Notes: generated by a model not told the origin, from the sequence alone. Shown: positions 36,101 to 45,357, counted from the first letter of the stretch. The stretch is DNA of 64,000 bases from Paenibacillus plantarum (GCF_013141695.1 NZ_WHNY01000067.1:583107-647106), one strand, 5' to 3'. Translations and numbers: made by a program.

Positions 36101-36266
36101 TTTGGCAGTTGTCGTTATTGGCGGTCTTACAACGTCTACACTACTAACGCTCGTAATCGTGCCAATTATATATGAGATCCTATTTAAGAAAAGAGAAGGC
36201 GGTCTCTTCAAGAGAAAAGGAAAGCCCAATGCCATTCAATCAGAGCAAGCCGCATCTGTTCGTTAA
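33159..36266 (+). CDS. RND-family efflux transporter (SwrC/AcrB type)
   Basis: A large proton-driven export pump in the cytoplasmic membrane, 1035 residues, the normal size. It has the twofold RND layout: one N-terminal helix, a large external loop, a bundle of helices (residues ~340-540), a second external loop and a second bundle from ~860. The proton-relay Asp pair is present in VGRVVDDSIVVIENI. Gram-positive relatives such as SwrC export lipopeptides or lipids; the substrate here is unknown. The ATG at 33159 has GGGGAG nine bases upstream; the longer frame from 33012 includes the promoter -10 and is rejected. An adaptor gene follows after 26 bp. Confidence 0.92.
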   Translation: MSKLTEFSMKNVAAIFIVMLLLVVGGTYSTTTLKVESMPDITFPVVIISTTYVAPPKDVLDEITKPLEKAVAGLDGLKTLSSGSQDNYSQIILELDQDKKPEDVKKDVESLISNVKLPQGSEKPKVLTAGFASDPVYYLAVYGDAGMNQTELDKAYNDTILPGFNGLKGIDHVDSVGNQDAVLTIKLDAPAINNYGLTPSEVSSLIKASLVSSPAGTVDFNGNTQMVRVKGELDTIYNLDNLKITTKTGDTLLLKQIAKVEAISESKFIARLDELPAIGVLLYKTKAANAVEFADSADKLMTDWGQTLPGVKFHKIYNSANDIKDSIHGMVQEGGLGAILASLMILLFLRNARMTIIVLVSIPLSILVTLLFMGPLGISLNIMTLGGMAIAVGRVVDDSIVVIENIYSQLQKAQDRNESVIKLATKQVSSAITSSTITTVGVFGPIGFVSGVVGEVFRPFAITLVVALMSSLIVALTVIPMLAKIMVLKSKKLGSHDDNHVGPMGVKYRKALIWSLNNRIKTLFMAGVALIISIFITVPNLAVAFMPDSEAVKQGVIEIKMPRETSIEMMNEKSKELEKALKVHTDKAGKPAFKYIESLVGYNQSSDRFAYRAMMFFELTPETNANEGVKAYKEDMLKLMPQGSDVNITLFTGGPPTSTGADFSYSLKGDDQLYLKQASQLIKDKMKEFPELNDIKDSLSDSKTEVEIVVNQNKARLYGLSSAQILQSVNAWISEEKLGDLKFNNITYATKVMLNPVYKNSVDKLGTFLIKTPTGQTIQLNEVARVEQIDAPNSISREDQEQIVSVRAKIDATDKGGVSKKITEELAKLELPSGVTREVKGVSDDIQKSFMQMFMAIIASIFIVYMVMVIAFGNARAPLAILFSLPLAAIGGLLGLLITGESINVTSLIGFLMLIGIVVTNAIVLVDRVQQLREQDYSIRDALIEAGITRLRPIIMTAGATILALMPLGLGLSKGTIISKGLAVVVIGGLTTSTLLTLVIVPIIYEILFKKREGGLFKRKGKPNAIQSEQAASVR

Positions 36267-36292
36267 TTATCTAAACAGGGGAAAAGGGGAAA

Positions 36293-37552
36293 ATGAATAT
36301 GAAACGTCAGTTGTTTATGATCAAACAGAGTACCAAGATATTCGGTGTCCTCGCGCTTAGCGCGGCGATAGCCGTAGGATGTTCCTCATCACCAGCAGTA
36401 AGCCCTGCGGCAACAACAGCAGCCGAGCAAGGGGTTAAAGTAGTGAAAACGGCAAAAGTCACAAAGCAAAAGATTGGTGAACCTGTCGAACAGGTGGGTG
36501 ATGTCGTATCATCCGTTCAGTTAGATATTATCGTCAAGTCCGGTGGCGAAGTTATTGAAATCCTGAAAAAACGTGGAGATATCGTTGAGAAGGGCGAGGT
36601 GCTTTTCCGATTGGATCCAACGGACGTGCTGATTCAGAAGGATTTGAATGCAGTAGGCATCAAAGGAGCACAGGCTGGACTTACAGCGGCTAAGCAAAAT
36701 ACATCCAATGGTATCGAAGATGCCAAAGACCGTGTTGCTAAGATGGAGACCGCGGTTAGTGATCTAGAGAAAGCTTATAGCAGGGTTCACAATGAATACG
36801 ATTTAGGAACTGCAACCAAATTCGACTTAGAACAGATGGAAACCAAGCTAAACAATTCCAAAAAAGATCTAGCAAGCGAACGTAGATCGCTGAAAACCAT
36901 GCAAGAGACGAATTCGTTGGCACAAGCGGAGTCCAGTTTGGAGACAGCGCAAGTAAATGCCAAGAATATCGAGAGGGCTCTAAGCAATCTTGAGGTAAAA
37001 GCTCCGGCTTCAGGTAAGCTGACGGATCTCACTATAACGGTCGGTCAGACAGTAGCGCCAGGCGGTCGCGTAGGGGAAGTTCAACAGACGAATCCAGTTA
37101 AAATCAAATCACAACTTAGTGAAGAGTCGGCTAATCTTGTTAGAGGTAAGAGTGAATTGACTTTCTATATTCCTGGCGTAACGACGAAAGCCGGTGCCAA
37201 AGTAACCTACTTATCGGATGTCATTAATGGACAATCCAAAGCTTATGATCTGGAACTGGAAGTTCCGAACCCGGATGGCAAGCTGAAACCAGGATCTAAG
37301 GCGCAAGTAGAATTAACCAAAGATGATGAACAAAACGTGCCTGTCATTCCTAGTCTTAGTATTGTTCGTGAAGGTGGAAATAATTTTGTTTATGTCGTAA
37401 ATGGGGATAAGGTACAAAAGCGTAAACTTGAACTTGGTCGTATAAATGAGACGAACCAGGAAGTTATTTCAGGGGTCAAAGAAGGCGAGATTCTCGTTAC
37501 TTCAGGACAACACCAACTTAAAGATCAAGATACGGTAAAAGTGAGTAACTAA
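36293..37552 (+). CDS. RND efflux adaptor lipoprotein (HlyD/membrane-fusion family)
   Basis: A lipid-anchored adaptor for the upstream pump. The signal peptide ends in the lipobox AIAVGC. The two halves of the lipoyl-like domain are visible (DIIVKSGGEVIEILKKRG and LEVKAPASGKLTDLTITVGQ), separated by an alpha-helical coiled-coil hairpin rich in Lys, Glu and Ala (residues ~125-220). Beta-barrel and membrane-proximal domains follow. Length 419. The ATG at 36293 is close to GGGG; the ATG at 36299 has better spacing. Confidence 0.9.
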   Translation: MNMKRQLFMIKQSTKIFGVLALSAAIAVGCSSSPAVSPAATTAAEQGVKVVKTAKVTKQKIGEPVEQVGDVVSSVQLDIIVKSGGEVIEILKKRGDIVEKGEVLFRLDPTDVLIQKDLNAVGIKGAQAGLTAAKQNTSNGIEDAKDRVAKMETAVSDLEKAYSRVHNEYDLGTATKFDLEQMETKLNNSKKDLASERRSLKTMQETNSLAQAESSLETAQVNAKNIERALSNLEVKAPASGKLTDLTITVGQTVAPGGRVGEVQQTNPVKIKSQLSEESANLVRGKSELTFYIPGVTTKAGAKVTYLSDVINGQSKAYDLELEVPNPDGKLKPGSKAQVELTKDDEQNVPVIPSLSIVREGGNNFVYVVNGDKVQKRKLELGRINETNQEVISGVKEGEILVTSGQHQLKDQDTVKVSN

Positions 37553-37579
37553 CCTAATTTGTATGAGGAGGAGACATAA

Positions 37580-39331
37580 GTGAATATGAAGATGAAGAGA
37601 TCTTTGGCTACCCTTGTTCTATCAGCTGCCCTTTTATCTACAGCTTCTTTACCTGCTTGGGCTGCGGATGGTCAGAGCTTGGCAGCACAAGCTGCAGCAA
37701 GTACGAATATTAGCTACACGCTTTCAAATAAAATTGAGGTTGAAATCAAAAGCATGCTCAATGAGCGCGAATCGGATTCCACTAAGTTAGGAACAGTCAT
37801 TCGAATAAGAAATACGACTGATAAAATCACACGTGTACCTGACTTTGAACTACGGGTGCTAATGGCAGACGGTATTGAATATACACTGCAGCCAAGTGCC
37901 AAAAACCCGAAATCCATCCAACCCAAGAGTCAGTTGGAACTTAGCTACTTGTCGATTGTTGAACGAAGTGACGATGTGGATCTATCGAGCCTCAACTTTA
38001 TCGATGTGGATATGGACGTATATCCGAAAGTAGAAACAACACTGCTTAGTATCCCTGTTGATGCTGATATCGTCTGGAACGGCAGTGACAGTACAATTAC
38101 GAAATCATCGGCTATTGTTAAATGGGGAGAAGCCTTTACCTTACCTTCATTGCGTTCGACCCTTGGCTTCATTCCTGTAGACATTCATAAGGAAATCACA
38201 GCGAAAGGCGTTTCTACGGTTGTTCAGATTCAAGTCGTAAATTCAACCAAAGAACGTCAGACTGTACCTAATTTTGGAATCGATGGGAAGTCAGAAAGTA
38301 AGGTATATTCCGGTAATCGTGCCGAAGCTACGGTTATACTTGATCCAGGTGAGAAGAGGTATATTCATATCGTCATTCCAACAGATCTGGATACGGAATT
38401 CACCAGCCTGAATGTAGTTACACCTGAGAGTTATGCTGTTTCAATGGGGGAAGGTAAATTCTTTGAAGACACCTACCGGGTAGGTCGTGTCAATATTCTT
38501 CTTCCAACAGGAGCTGTGACGCAGGGAGTGATCCCAGCACCCGAATATACATTGGGTACGCCAGTTAGACTAGATGCAACGAATAAATTCGTTCCTTCTA
38601 ATGTTGATCTTTCTTTAGTTGAATTACATGTAACAAATAATGAAGATGATGGCTTCAATACGGCAGTGGCCAAGTTTAAATTGACGAATAATAGTGACCG
38701 TCCGATTCCAATACCAGCGATACAAACCGAGCTTGTTAGTATAGATGGTTACGCTTATGGAGGAAGAAGACAGGAAGCTACAGCATTAAGTGTTGTTCCT
38801 AATGCTTCGTATGTCGTCAGTTATTCCTATGCACTGCCAGCTTCAGAGACGGGTGAAGGTCTTAAAATGAACCTCTACAGTCAACAATCAAATGGCGAAA
38901 TATCGTATAAATCACTGCTTGCCTCTGCCAAGGTACCTGTTCAGAAAAATGACCTGACGAGTAAAATACTTAACGTGTATCCCTATGAAATTACCATAAA
39001 AGATTGGTCCATTTCAGCTATTTTCCAAGCCAATATGAGTTATGATTATAAGCTGAAGCTGGATTTGAGTGTAAAGCCAGATAAGCAAGTTACGGTTGAT
39101 AAGTTTAACAGTAAGCTCTCATTCGAATTATTCGATAATGTTGGAAATCCGGTTGGGAAATCAGTTCAAGCTTTGTCAGGCGAAGGCCGGTTGTACAATG
39201 GTACTAACACGATAGATTTAAACGCAAGATCCAACCAACTTGATTTCCCGATTCAGGTCAAAGTATTTGAGACGTTCACGAATGAATATGGTGAATCCGT
39301 CAAGCGGTTGTTGACCACATTCAAACAATAG
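37580..39331 (+). CDS. unrecognised exported beta-rich protein in the RND operon
   Basis: I do not recognise the family. A signal peptide (residues ~1-29, ending AWA-AD) shows export, and no SLH, LPXTG or lipobox is present. The rest, about 550 residues, looks like several Ig-like beta domains with similar openings (IEVEIKSMLNERESDSTKLG; VNSTKERQTVPNFGIDG; TNNSDRPIPIPAIQTELVS). It follows the adaptor gene by 27 bp with GGAGGAG before a GTG at 37580 (ATG at 37586 is also possible), so it is probably translated from the same message. It may act on the wall side of the pump. A terminator follows. Confidence 0.75.
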   Translation: MNMKMKRSLATLVLSAALLSTASLPAWAADGQSLAAQAAASTNISYTLSNKIEVEIKSMLNERESDSTKLGTVIRIRNTTDKITRVPDFELRVLMADGIEYTLQPSAKNPKSIQPKSQLELSYLSIVERSDDVDLSSLNFIDVDMDVYPKVETTLLSIPVDADIVWNGSDSTITKSSAIVKWGEAFTLPSLRSTLGFIPVDIHKEITAKGVSTVVQIQVVNSTKERQTVPNFGIDGKSESKVYSGNRAEATVILDPGEKRYIHIVIPTDLDTEFTSLNVVTPESYAVSMGEGKFFEDTYRVGRVNILLPTGAVTQGVIPAPEYTLGTPVRLDATNKFVPSNVDLSLVELHVTNNEDDGFNTAVAKFKLTNNSDRPIPIPAIQTELVSIDGYAYGGRRQEATALSVVPNASYVVSYSYALPASETGEGLKMNLYSQQSNGEISYKSLLASAKVPVQKNDLTSKILNVYPYEITIKDWSISAIFQANMSYDYKLKLDLSVKPDKQVTVDKFNSKLSFELFDNVGNPVGKSVQALSGEGRLYNGTNTIDLNARSNQLDFPIQVKVFETFTNEYGESVKRLLTTFKQ

Positions 39332-39337
39332 GTTGAT

Positions 39338-39374
39338 AAAAGACCGGTGTGCCCTTAACTTGGGACATCGGTTT
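39338..39374 (+). terminator. intrinsic terminator (AAAACCGATGC family, copy 4)
   Basis: AAAAGACCGGTGTGCCC pairs with GGGACATCGGTTTT, closing the RND operon. Confidence 0.75.
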
Positions 39375-39469
39375 TGCTTTGTTTTGGTGAAAAAATTAGC
39401 GGGAAAGCGATTAATGTTGTTATAATATCGTTTAAGGCTCGGTCACTTATGAACAAAGGGGTAAATGAG

Positions 39470-41266
39470 ATGCTATCCTGGATTCGAAATGTAATTATGA
39501 TTAATCGCAGTTTCAGGGTGAAACTTATTCTCAGTTTATCCATAATTATTTTATTGGCATTCTGCTTGACCGGATATTTAACGTATCGCTATAACTTGAC
39601 ACTGTTCGAGGAAGAGATCAGTAAACAATTTACCAGCACGAACGAAGAAGCGTTAGCGAAGTTGGACCTTAAGGTGCAAGAAGTTGTGCGTATTTCCCAA
39701 ACAGTTGTATTTAATCCATCAATTGAAAAGTTGATTTCACGCATTAACTTAAATGAAAGCTCCGATGCCTTTGATCGCTATTATGATAAGAAGCAAATCG
39801 AAGATCAGATTTACCAACTCAAATCAGATGCGCCCTATATTACAGGGATGTACCTATATGACTTAAATGGGAATCCATCGTATTTCAGCTATACGACTGC
39901 TGCCATTAATGCCCCTGACGAGAATGTATTCAAAGTGATTCGTTCCAAAATTAGCGACACCTCTGGCGATCTCGTGTGGATTAGCGTGCCATTACCATCG
40001 TCTATTGAGCCAAGTGGTTTTAGAAACACGATTATTGTGGCAAGGTTTATGAAAAATAGTAGTTTGACGACTTACGGTGTACTCGTTATGGCATTTGATG
40101 AATCCTTCTTCTCAGGCTCACTGAAGGAGCTGACGAAGGCAGGCAAGGGGCAAGTGTATTTGTTTAATAAGAGTAGAGAACTGTTATTTACGAATTCGCC
40201 CGTTCATGTAGATCAATTATCGGTGCTTCAAAATATGAATTCAACGCAATTAATGGAGCATCATTTATATGTCCAAGGCGTATCGGAAGTAACTAATTTC
40301 AAGCTCGTTAGTGGGACTTCGTTAACCGAAATTCAATCTAGAAGTCGTGATTTGTTCAAAATGATTGTTTACTCTGGATTGGTCAGTATTCTACTCGCCA
40401 GTGTTCTCATCGTACTTTCCACGGGGAATCTACTCCGTCCGCTTAAGGATTTAATGCTAGGACTCCGGAAAGTTCGCTCGGGTGATTTCGATGCACGCAT
40501 TGAAATACGTACCCATGACGAGTTAGCTTATATGGGAGAAAGTTTTAATGCAATGGCCGAACAGGTCGGACGGCTAATTAAGGAAGTGTATCTCACGCAA
40601 TTAAGTGAGAAAGAAGCGGAGCTTAAAGCCATGCAAGCGCAATTAAATCCTCATTTTCTACACAACATGTTCAATGAAATTTATTGGAAACTATACCTGC
40701 AGGATGAAACCGAGACGGCCGCGTTGATCGCTGCCATTTCGGAAATGCTCAAATATTCATTGATGCCTGTTCGAACATTGACGACGGTAAAAGAAGAATT
40801 CCAACAGATTCGTAACTATTTGAAGATACAGAAGGAACTGTTTGAAACGGATTTGGAAACCATCATTCAAGTGGATGAGGATGTCATGGATGTTCAAGTG
40901 ATGCGTTCCTTGCTTCAACCGTTAGTTGAAAATGTATTTATGCATGCTTTTCGCAATATGGTTTCGCATAAAGTATTGATCATCAAAGCAAGCAGCCGCG
41001 ACGATTTCCTTGAGATTGATGTGACCGATAACGGGTGTGGCATGGATGAGAAGGCTGTTTCACAAATATTGGGAGTTCAGGGCTCTTCATTGCCGCATCG
41101 TACAGATGGACGAGAAAGTCTAGGTGTACGGAGTGTTGTAAGAAGAATTGAGTTGGTGTATGGCCCGCCGTTCCGTATGGAAATCTCTAGCCTCGTAGGA
41201 AGCGGAACGAACATGCGTCTTATTCTGCCTCTTCTAACAAATGATGAAAGGAGATCACTAGAATGA
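39470..41266 (+). CDS. YesM-type sensor histidine kinase (2)
   Basis: A membrane sensor kinase of 598 residues. Its first membrane helix is near residues 18-36, the extracellular Cache-like domain spans to ~300, a second helix and HAMP domain follow, and the kinase core has NPHFLHNMFNEIYW with the phospho-accepting His, VENVFMHAF and DNGCGMD. The ATG at 39470 has AAAGGGG eight bases upstream; the open frame reaches back to 39374 but without a ribosome site. The stop overlaps the regulator ATG by four bases. No sugar importer is attached to this pair. Confidence 0.9.
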   Translation: MLSWIRNVIMINRSFRVKLILSLSIIILLAFCLTGYLTYRYNLTLFEEEISKQFTSTNEEALAKLDLKVQEVVRISQTVVFNPSIEKLISRINLNESSDAFDRYYDKKQIEDQIYQLKSDAPYITGMYLYDLNGNPSYFSYTTAAINAPDENVFKVIRSKISDTSGDLVWISVPLPSSIEPSGFRNTIIVARFMKNSSLTTYGVLVMAFDESFFSGSLKELTKAGKGQVYLFNKSRELLFTNSPVHVDQLSVLQNMNSTQLMEHHLYVQGVSEVTNFKLVSGTSLTEIQSRSRDLFKMIVYSGLVSILLASVLIVLSTGNLLRPLKDLMLGLRKVRSGDFDARIEIRTHDELAYMGESFNAMAEQVGRLIKEVYLTQLSEKEAELKAMQAQLNPHFLHNMFNEIYWKLYLQDETETAALIAAISEMLKYSLMPVRTLTTVKEEFQQIRNYLKIQKELFETDLETIIQVDEDVMDVQVMRSLLQPLVENVFMHAFRNMVSHKVLIIKASSRDDFLEIDVTDNGCGMDEKAVSQILGVQGSSLPHRTDGRESLGVRSVVRRIELVYGPPFRMEISSLVGSGTNMRLILPLLTNDERRSLE

Positions 41267-42810
41267 GAAGCGGAAGAGTATTGATTGTCGAGGATCAGCC
41301 CAATTTTAGAAAAGGACTAGTCAAGATGCTTCAAGGTGGAGAGCTTGGCTGGCAAGTGGTCGGTGAGGCGGGGAATGGGCAGGACGCTTTGGTACTGCTT
41401 GATGAGCTTCAGCCTGATTTAGTCTTAACGGACATTCGGATGCCCATCATGGATGGTATCGAATTCGTAGGGCATTTGCGGAAGAATTATCCGGAGATGA
41501 TCGTGATTATTTTGACAGGATACAAAAATTTCGAATACGCGCAAGCCGCTGTAAGGCTGGGAGCGTTAGATATTCTGATCAAGCCTTGCACGGAAGACGA
41601 CGTTCGTCAGATCATGAACAAAGCATCAGAACGGTTCTATGAGAAATATGCGCATCAACAGAAACAACTCTTGCAAAGACAGCTGCAACAGGATCAAGAG
41701 CTTCGTGCGGTATTACTGGACCTCCCTTATGAAATGAGCACATTGGCTGGCTTGAATCAAGCGCTGTCTGGTAAAGAATTGTGGTTATTGCATATGAATA
41801 ATGAGGATATGGCGAATAGATCGAATGGTAAAAGGGACATGAGTTTGCTGCAATTTGCCTTCTCCAACATTGTGGAAGAGCTAGTGAAAGGAGCGGGTCT
41901 GGAAGCCCGCCTCTTACTTGTGGATCATGACACATTCCTCTTGGTGACTGAATTGCAACAGGTGGAGGAAACACTGCAAAGCATTATCCCAACGGCCTCT
42001 TTTGAATATTTGAAAATTCGCGCAAGCATGGTTTCAATGGGGCTAGCGCCTCCGGCAGTAGACTTGGCACAATTGTATCTGTTAACGAAGGAGGCTGTCT
42101 CAGATCCTATTAAACTTCCTTCTTTAAGCGGAAGTGAAATCGGATCGGGGATCATGCTTTCCCTTAATCAGGCAAGGGTCAGAGAGATGGAAGTTCAACT
42201 CATGTCAGCCATTCTAGTTGGACAAGAGGACAGCCTGCTCGTGCTGTTGAACCGTGTGATACATGAGCTCAGTCTTACATCGCCAGAAGAGATGCGACTT
42301 GGTGCATTGTCACTTTCTATCGCTTTGCACGGGACGATCCAGAAGCAGTTTGATCCTGACGATCAGAATGCGCTGGCTAGGCTCCCGAATGAAATGCCGC
42401 AGAGCCAGTGGACCTCGAAGGAGGTGCTGGATTGGGCAGCAGAGCAAGTGAAGTATTTCCTGCTCCAATTCAATCAATGGCAGGCGTCCAAAAGTGATAA
42501 TGTGGTGGAAAGAGCCATTAAATATATTGAGGAACACTACAATGAAGAATGCCGATTGACGGATGTCGCGGCTCATATTCATTTAAACCCAAGTTACTTC
42601 AGTGTTGTTTTCAAAAAAACAACCGGAGAAAGTTTTACACGATTCGTTACTCGGGTCCGTATGGATAAAGCGGCTTTACTTCTGAGGAATACGGATATGA
42701 AAATATTTGAAATTGCTTGTGCCATTGGGTTTGATGAACCAAATTATTTTACGAATGTCTTCAAGCAGCAGTTTCTTATGTCGCCTAAGGAATACAGAAG
42801 TAGTAAGTAA
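41263..42810 (+). CDS. YesN-type response regulator with AraC DNA-binding domain (2)
   Basis: The partner of the overlapping kinase. The receiver domain has its Asp57 in DLVLTDIRMPIMDG. The C terminus is an AraC double helix-turn-helix (LTDVAAHIHLNPSYFSVVFK and FTNVFKQQFLMSPKEYRSS). Length 515. AAAGGAG precedes the ATG. Its targets may be the RND operon upstream or distant sugar genes; the sequence does not decide. Confidence 0.9.
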   Translation: MRSGRVLIVEDQPNFRKGLVKMLQGGELGWQVVGEAGNGQDALVLLDELQPDLVLTDIRMPIMDGIEFVGHLRKNYPEMIVIILTGYKNFEYAQAAVRLGALDILIKPCTEDDVRQIMNKASERFYEKYAHQQKQLLQRQLQQDQELRAVLLDLPYEMSTLAGLNQALSGKELWLLHMNNEDMANRSNGKRDMSLLQFAFSNIVEELVKGAGLEARLLLVDHDTFLLVTELQQVEETLQSIIPTASFEYLKIRASMVSMGLAPPAVDLAQLYLLTKEAVSDPIKLPSLSGSEIGSGIMLSLNQARVREMEVQLMSAILVGQEDSLLVLLNRVIHELSLTSPEEMRLGALSLSIALHGTIQKQFDPDDQNALARLPNEMPQSQWTSKEVLDWAAEQVKYFLLQFNQWQASKSDNVVERAIKYIEEHYNEECRLTDVAAHIHLNPSYFSVVFKKTTGESFTRFVTRVRMDKAALLLRNTDMKIFEIACAIGFDEPNYFTNVFKQQFLMSPKEYRSSK

Positions 42811-42834
42811 TTATTAGGTGAATGAAAATAAAAT

Positions 42835-42883
42835 GAGGTTGTCTCAAGAGTCGATTTTGACTTTTTGAAACAGCCTCGTTTTT
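42835..42883 (+). terminator. intrinsic terminator after the second two-component pair
   Basis: GAGGTTGTCTCAAGAGTC pairs with GACTTTTTGAAACAGCCTC with small mismatches, followed by TTTTT. Confidence 0.85.
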
Positions 42884-42899
42884 CGTTAATGACCGATGA

Positions 42900-42980
42900 G
42901 TAATCAATCACTTCACGCAATCTAACTGGATTTATGCATCTAAACACCAATCGGCAGTGGGGATATAGTGCCTGCAAGGG
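42900..42980. repeat. single copy of the dispersed intergenic repeat
   Basis: CAATCTAACTGGATTTATGC followed by ATCTAAACACCAATCGG resembles the units at 3590-3780 and 55850-56090. Confidence 0.45.
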
Positions 42981-43032
42981 CGAGATAGTCGAAATAATCG
43001 ACTAACGCAGTTGAACCCGGCGCCTGAAGCGA

Positions 43033-45339
43033 TTAACTGTAGCAGCGAATCTCATAAATGGCTGCGGAGGAATCCCCATTCGTCGCCTTAACTGTCAAAC
43101 GAATGCGATCAGTCTGAACTGCTTGATCCAACGTATGTTTTACCAATCGTTGGTAATTTTCTTCAACATTTAAGATGGCAACCCATTGCCCTTGTGTATA
43201 AGCCTCGATTACATAGTCTTTCGGACATTGAGGATCACGATAGAATGGCTCATAGCGATGGTATTCTTGCAGCAAATGCCCTGGGAAAGTGGCATGAATT
43301 TCTCGAATCATTTGCGAATTTGCCCATTGCAGCTGCACATATTGTGGCAGTGGTTGTGCGGGATTGGACATCCACATATTGGTGTATTGGTGAGGACGAG
43401 TTACACCGCTAGTCACATTGACTGCACCATAGCTCTGTTGTGCAGGCGTGATCTGGTAGCTGAGCGTGCCGCCATCATTCTGATAGCGACGCATTTTCCC
43501 GCTGCCCATGTCGTAAGCGGAAATATGGCCTGGCAATATTTGATTAGCCGAATGCCATTCTACTGATGGATTAACTCCTAGTTGGAGTTGAATGTAACGG
43601 CTGCCAACCGCAGAGTCCTGCCAATTCAATGGCCATTCCACCCAAATATGCTGTCCTACCGGAACCGTTAAAGTTGTTTCTGCATAAACGACGCCCGTGT
43701 CTGTTCGATAATCCCAAATGTGATCTGCTGGAATTATTTGGGCAGACAGCTTTTGGGGATGATCCGAGTTATTGCTCAAGCAGACAGAGAGGGTATCAAT
43801 GCGTCCTTTCTCGATGGCAATCCATTGCCCGCGTTTGAAGGTTAGCGGCTCAGCTTTATGCTTTCTCGCTTCTTGCTCAGCTTTCGAGCGGAAGCCGAAT
43901 GTGAAATCGCGGCTTTCGGGTCCGACACCATGAATGGAGGCTGTACTACTGGCACTAATCGTTGCATGTACAGCGAGATCCTTGGCATCCTCATTCTTAT
44001 AGTTAGGGAGAAAGCATCCGTCGCGGAGCAGCGTTTGCTGTACATGCACGATATGTTCGCCTGACATGTCGGACAGACGCAATTGGTTTCTCAACGCATA
44101 TGCAGCACCCGTACCTGCTGCTTGCCCCATCAGGGCTGTCGTTGACATGACACGTACAGTACCAAGAGCTGCATGGGTAACGCTGACGTTACGTCCCGCC
44201 ATCATTAAGTTGCTAATATCTTTGCTAACCATGATGCGGAAGGGAATACCGTAAGGTCCACAGTAGCTTTTTTGAGCATATTCACTCGTTTCGTTATAGC
44301 CTTCAGCACTTGCTGGCTCGGCTGTTGGAGCCAGAAGTCCTCCAGGTGTGTGAAGATCGACAAACCAGCCACCATAGGCAATTTCGTCCTCGAATACGGT
44401 ACGCTTCTGAATGTCGTGTTCGGTCATGAAGTAGCGGCCCATGATTCGGCGACTCTCTCGTTTACCCGGAACTTGACCGATCCAATCAAGCGCAAGGTTC
44501 GCAGTTTGTTCTTTCAGAAGTGGATCGCGATTTTTCATCCAATCCCAAATGCCGAGGGTATGTCGGGTCAGCTCGTGACGTATATTTTCATTATCATACA
44601 CGGTGTTATATGGGACACCGATCTCAATCCACCAAAATCCGGATTCTGTGTCATAGAACGTGCGGCCTTGTTTATAAAAATAGTCAGCGTCTTCGTGATG
44701 GATTGCCCAATCAGGTGCTTTGAATGGTACAGGACGTCCCATATCTTTGGCACGGAAGTGGATGGAGTTCCCCATGGTATCGGAATTGGCATCAAGCGGA
44801 GCATGAGGTTCGTTGAACTCCTCTCGGCCTTCGGAGCCCCAACGCCATTCACAGCCAGCCATATCGGCAATGACACCATCGCCTGTGCAATCGATGAAGA
44901 TATCTGCTTTAATTTCAAGCTCAGTCTCCGCATTTGCGATAACGGCCTTTATCGAAGTAAGTTTACCGTCTGTCACTTGTGCGCTGTTTACAGAGGTATT
45001 CAAATGGAAACTCAGATTCGGAGTTTTGACAGCCATATCGTACATAACCATATCCCACACACTATTCGTCCAACCGTTTTCGCGAATTTTCTCATGATTG
45101 ACAGCTCGTTCTTCAATAAGCAACTCCGAGATAATGCCGGTTTCTCTTCCATAGGCATGAAAGGCGGCAGCACCATGTGGTGTCACGCGAATTTCGGAAG
45201 AGCTGTTGCCTCCAAAAACAGGTCTATCTTGAATCAGGCAAGTCTTTGCACCCTGTCTTGCCGATGCCACTGCGGCGCAAAATCCAGCGAGTCCTCCACC
45301 GCAAACGACAACATCAAACGCTTGTTGAATAGATTTCAT
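43033..45339 (-). CDS. FAD-dependent oxidoreductase with C-terminal accessory domain
   Basis: A 768-residue flavoprotein of the FAD_oxidored type. The dinucleotide-binding motif is at the N terminus (VVCGGGLAGFCAAVASARQG), followed by FGGNSSSEIRV. The flavin domain ends near residue ~450 (MAGRNVSVTHAALGTVRVM and GQAAGTGAAYAL). The remaining ~300 residues are beta-rich and resemble a discoidin-like carbohydrate-binding module. There is no signal peptide, so it should be cytoplasmic. The reaction is unknown; relatives cluster with sugar catabolism genes. It is divergent from a LacI regulator with shared operator palindromes. AGGAGGC lies before the ATG. Confidence 0.85.
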   Translation of the reverse strand: MKSIQQAFDVVVCGGGLAGFCAAVASARQGAKTCLIQDRPVFGGNSSSEIRVTPHGAAAFHAYGRETGIISELLIEERAVNHEKIRENGWTNSVWDMVMYDMAVKTPNLSFHLNTSVNSAQVTDGKLTSIKAVIANAETELEIKADIFIDCTGDGVIADMAGCEWRWGSEGREEFNEPHAPLDANSDTMGNSIHFRAKDMGRPVPFKAPDWAIHHEDADYFYKQGRTFYDTESGFWWIEIGVPYNTVYDNENIRHELTRHTLGIWDWMKNRDPLLKEQTANLALDWIGQVPGKRESRRIMGRYFMTEHDIQKRTVFEDEIAYGGWFVDLHTPGGLLAPTAEPASAEGYNETSEYAQKSYCGPYGIPFRIMVSKDISNLMMAGRNVSVTHAALGTVRVMSTTALMGQAAGTGAAYALRNQLRLSDMSGEHIVHVQQTLLRDGCFLPNYKNEDAKDLAVHATISASSTASIHGVGPESRDFTFGFRSKAEQEARKHKAEPLTFKRGQWIAIEKGRIDTLSVCLSNNSDHPQKLSAQIIPADHIWDYRTDTGVVYAETTLTVPVGQHIWVEWPLNWQDSAVGSRYIQLQLGVNPSVEWHSANQILPGHISAYDMGSGKMRRYQNDGGTLSYQITPAQQSYGAVNVTSGVTRPHQYTNMWMSNPAQPLPQYVQLQWANSQMIREIHATFPGHLLQEYHRYEPFYRDPQCPKDYVIEAYTQGQWVAILNVEENYQRLVKHTLDQAVQTDRIRLTVKATNGDSSAAIYEIRCYS

Positions 45340-45357
45340 TTTTAAAGCCTCCTATTT

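Noticed and set aside
44272..45345. 357-codon plus-strand ORF opposite the FAD oxidoreductase
   Set aside because: It lies wholly antisense to a gene with clear flavin motifs, has no ribosome site and its product has no recognisable motif.
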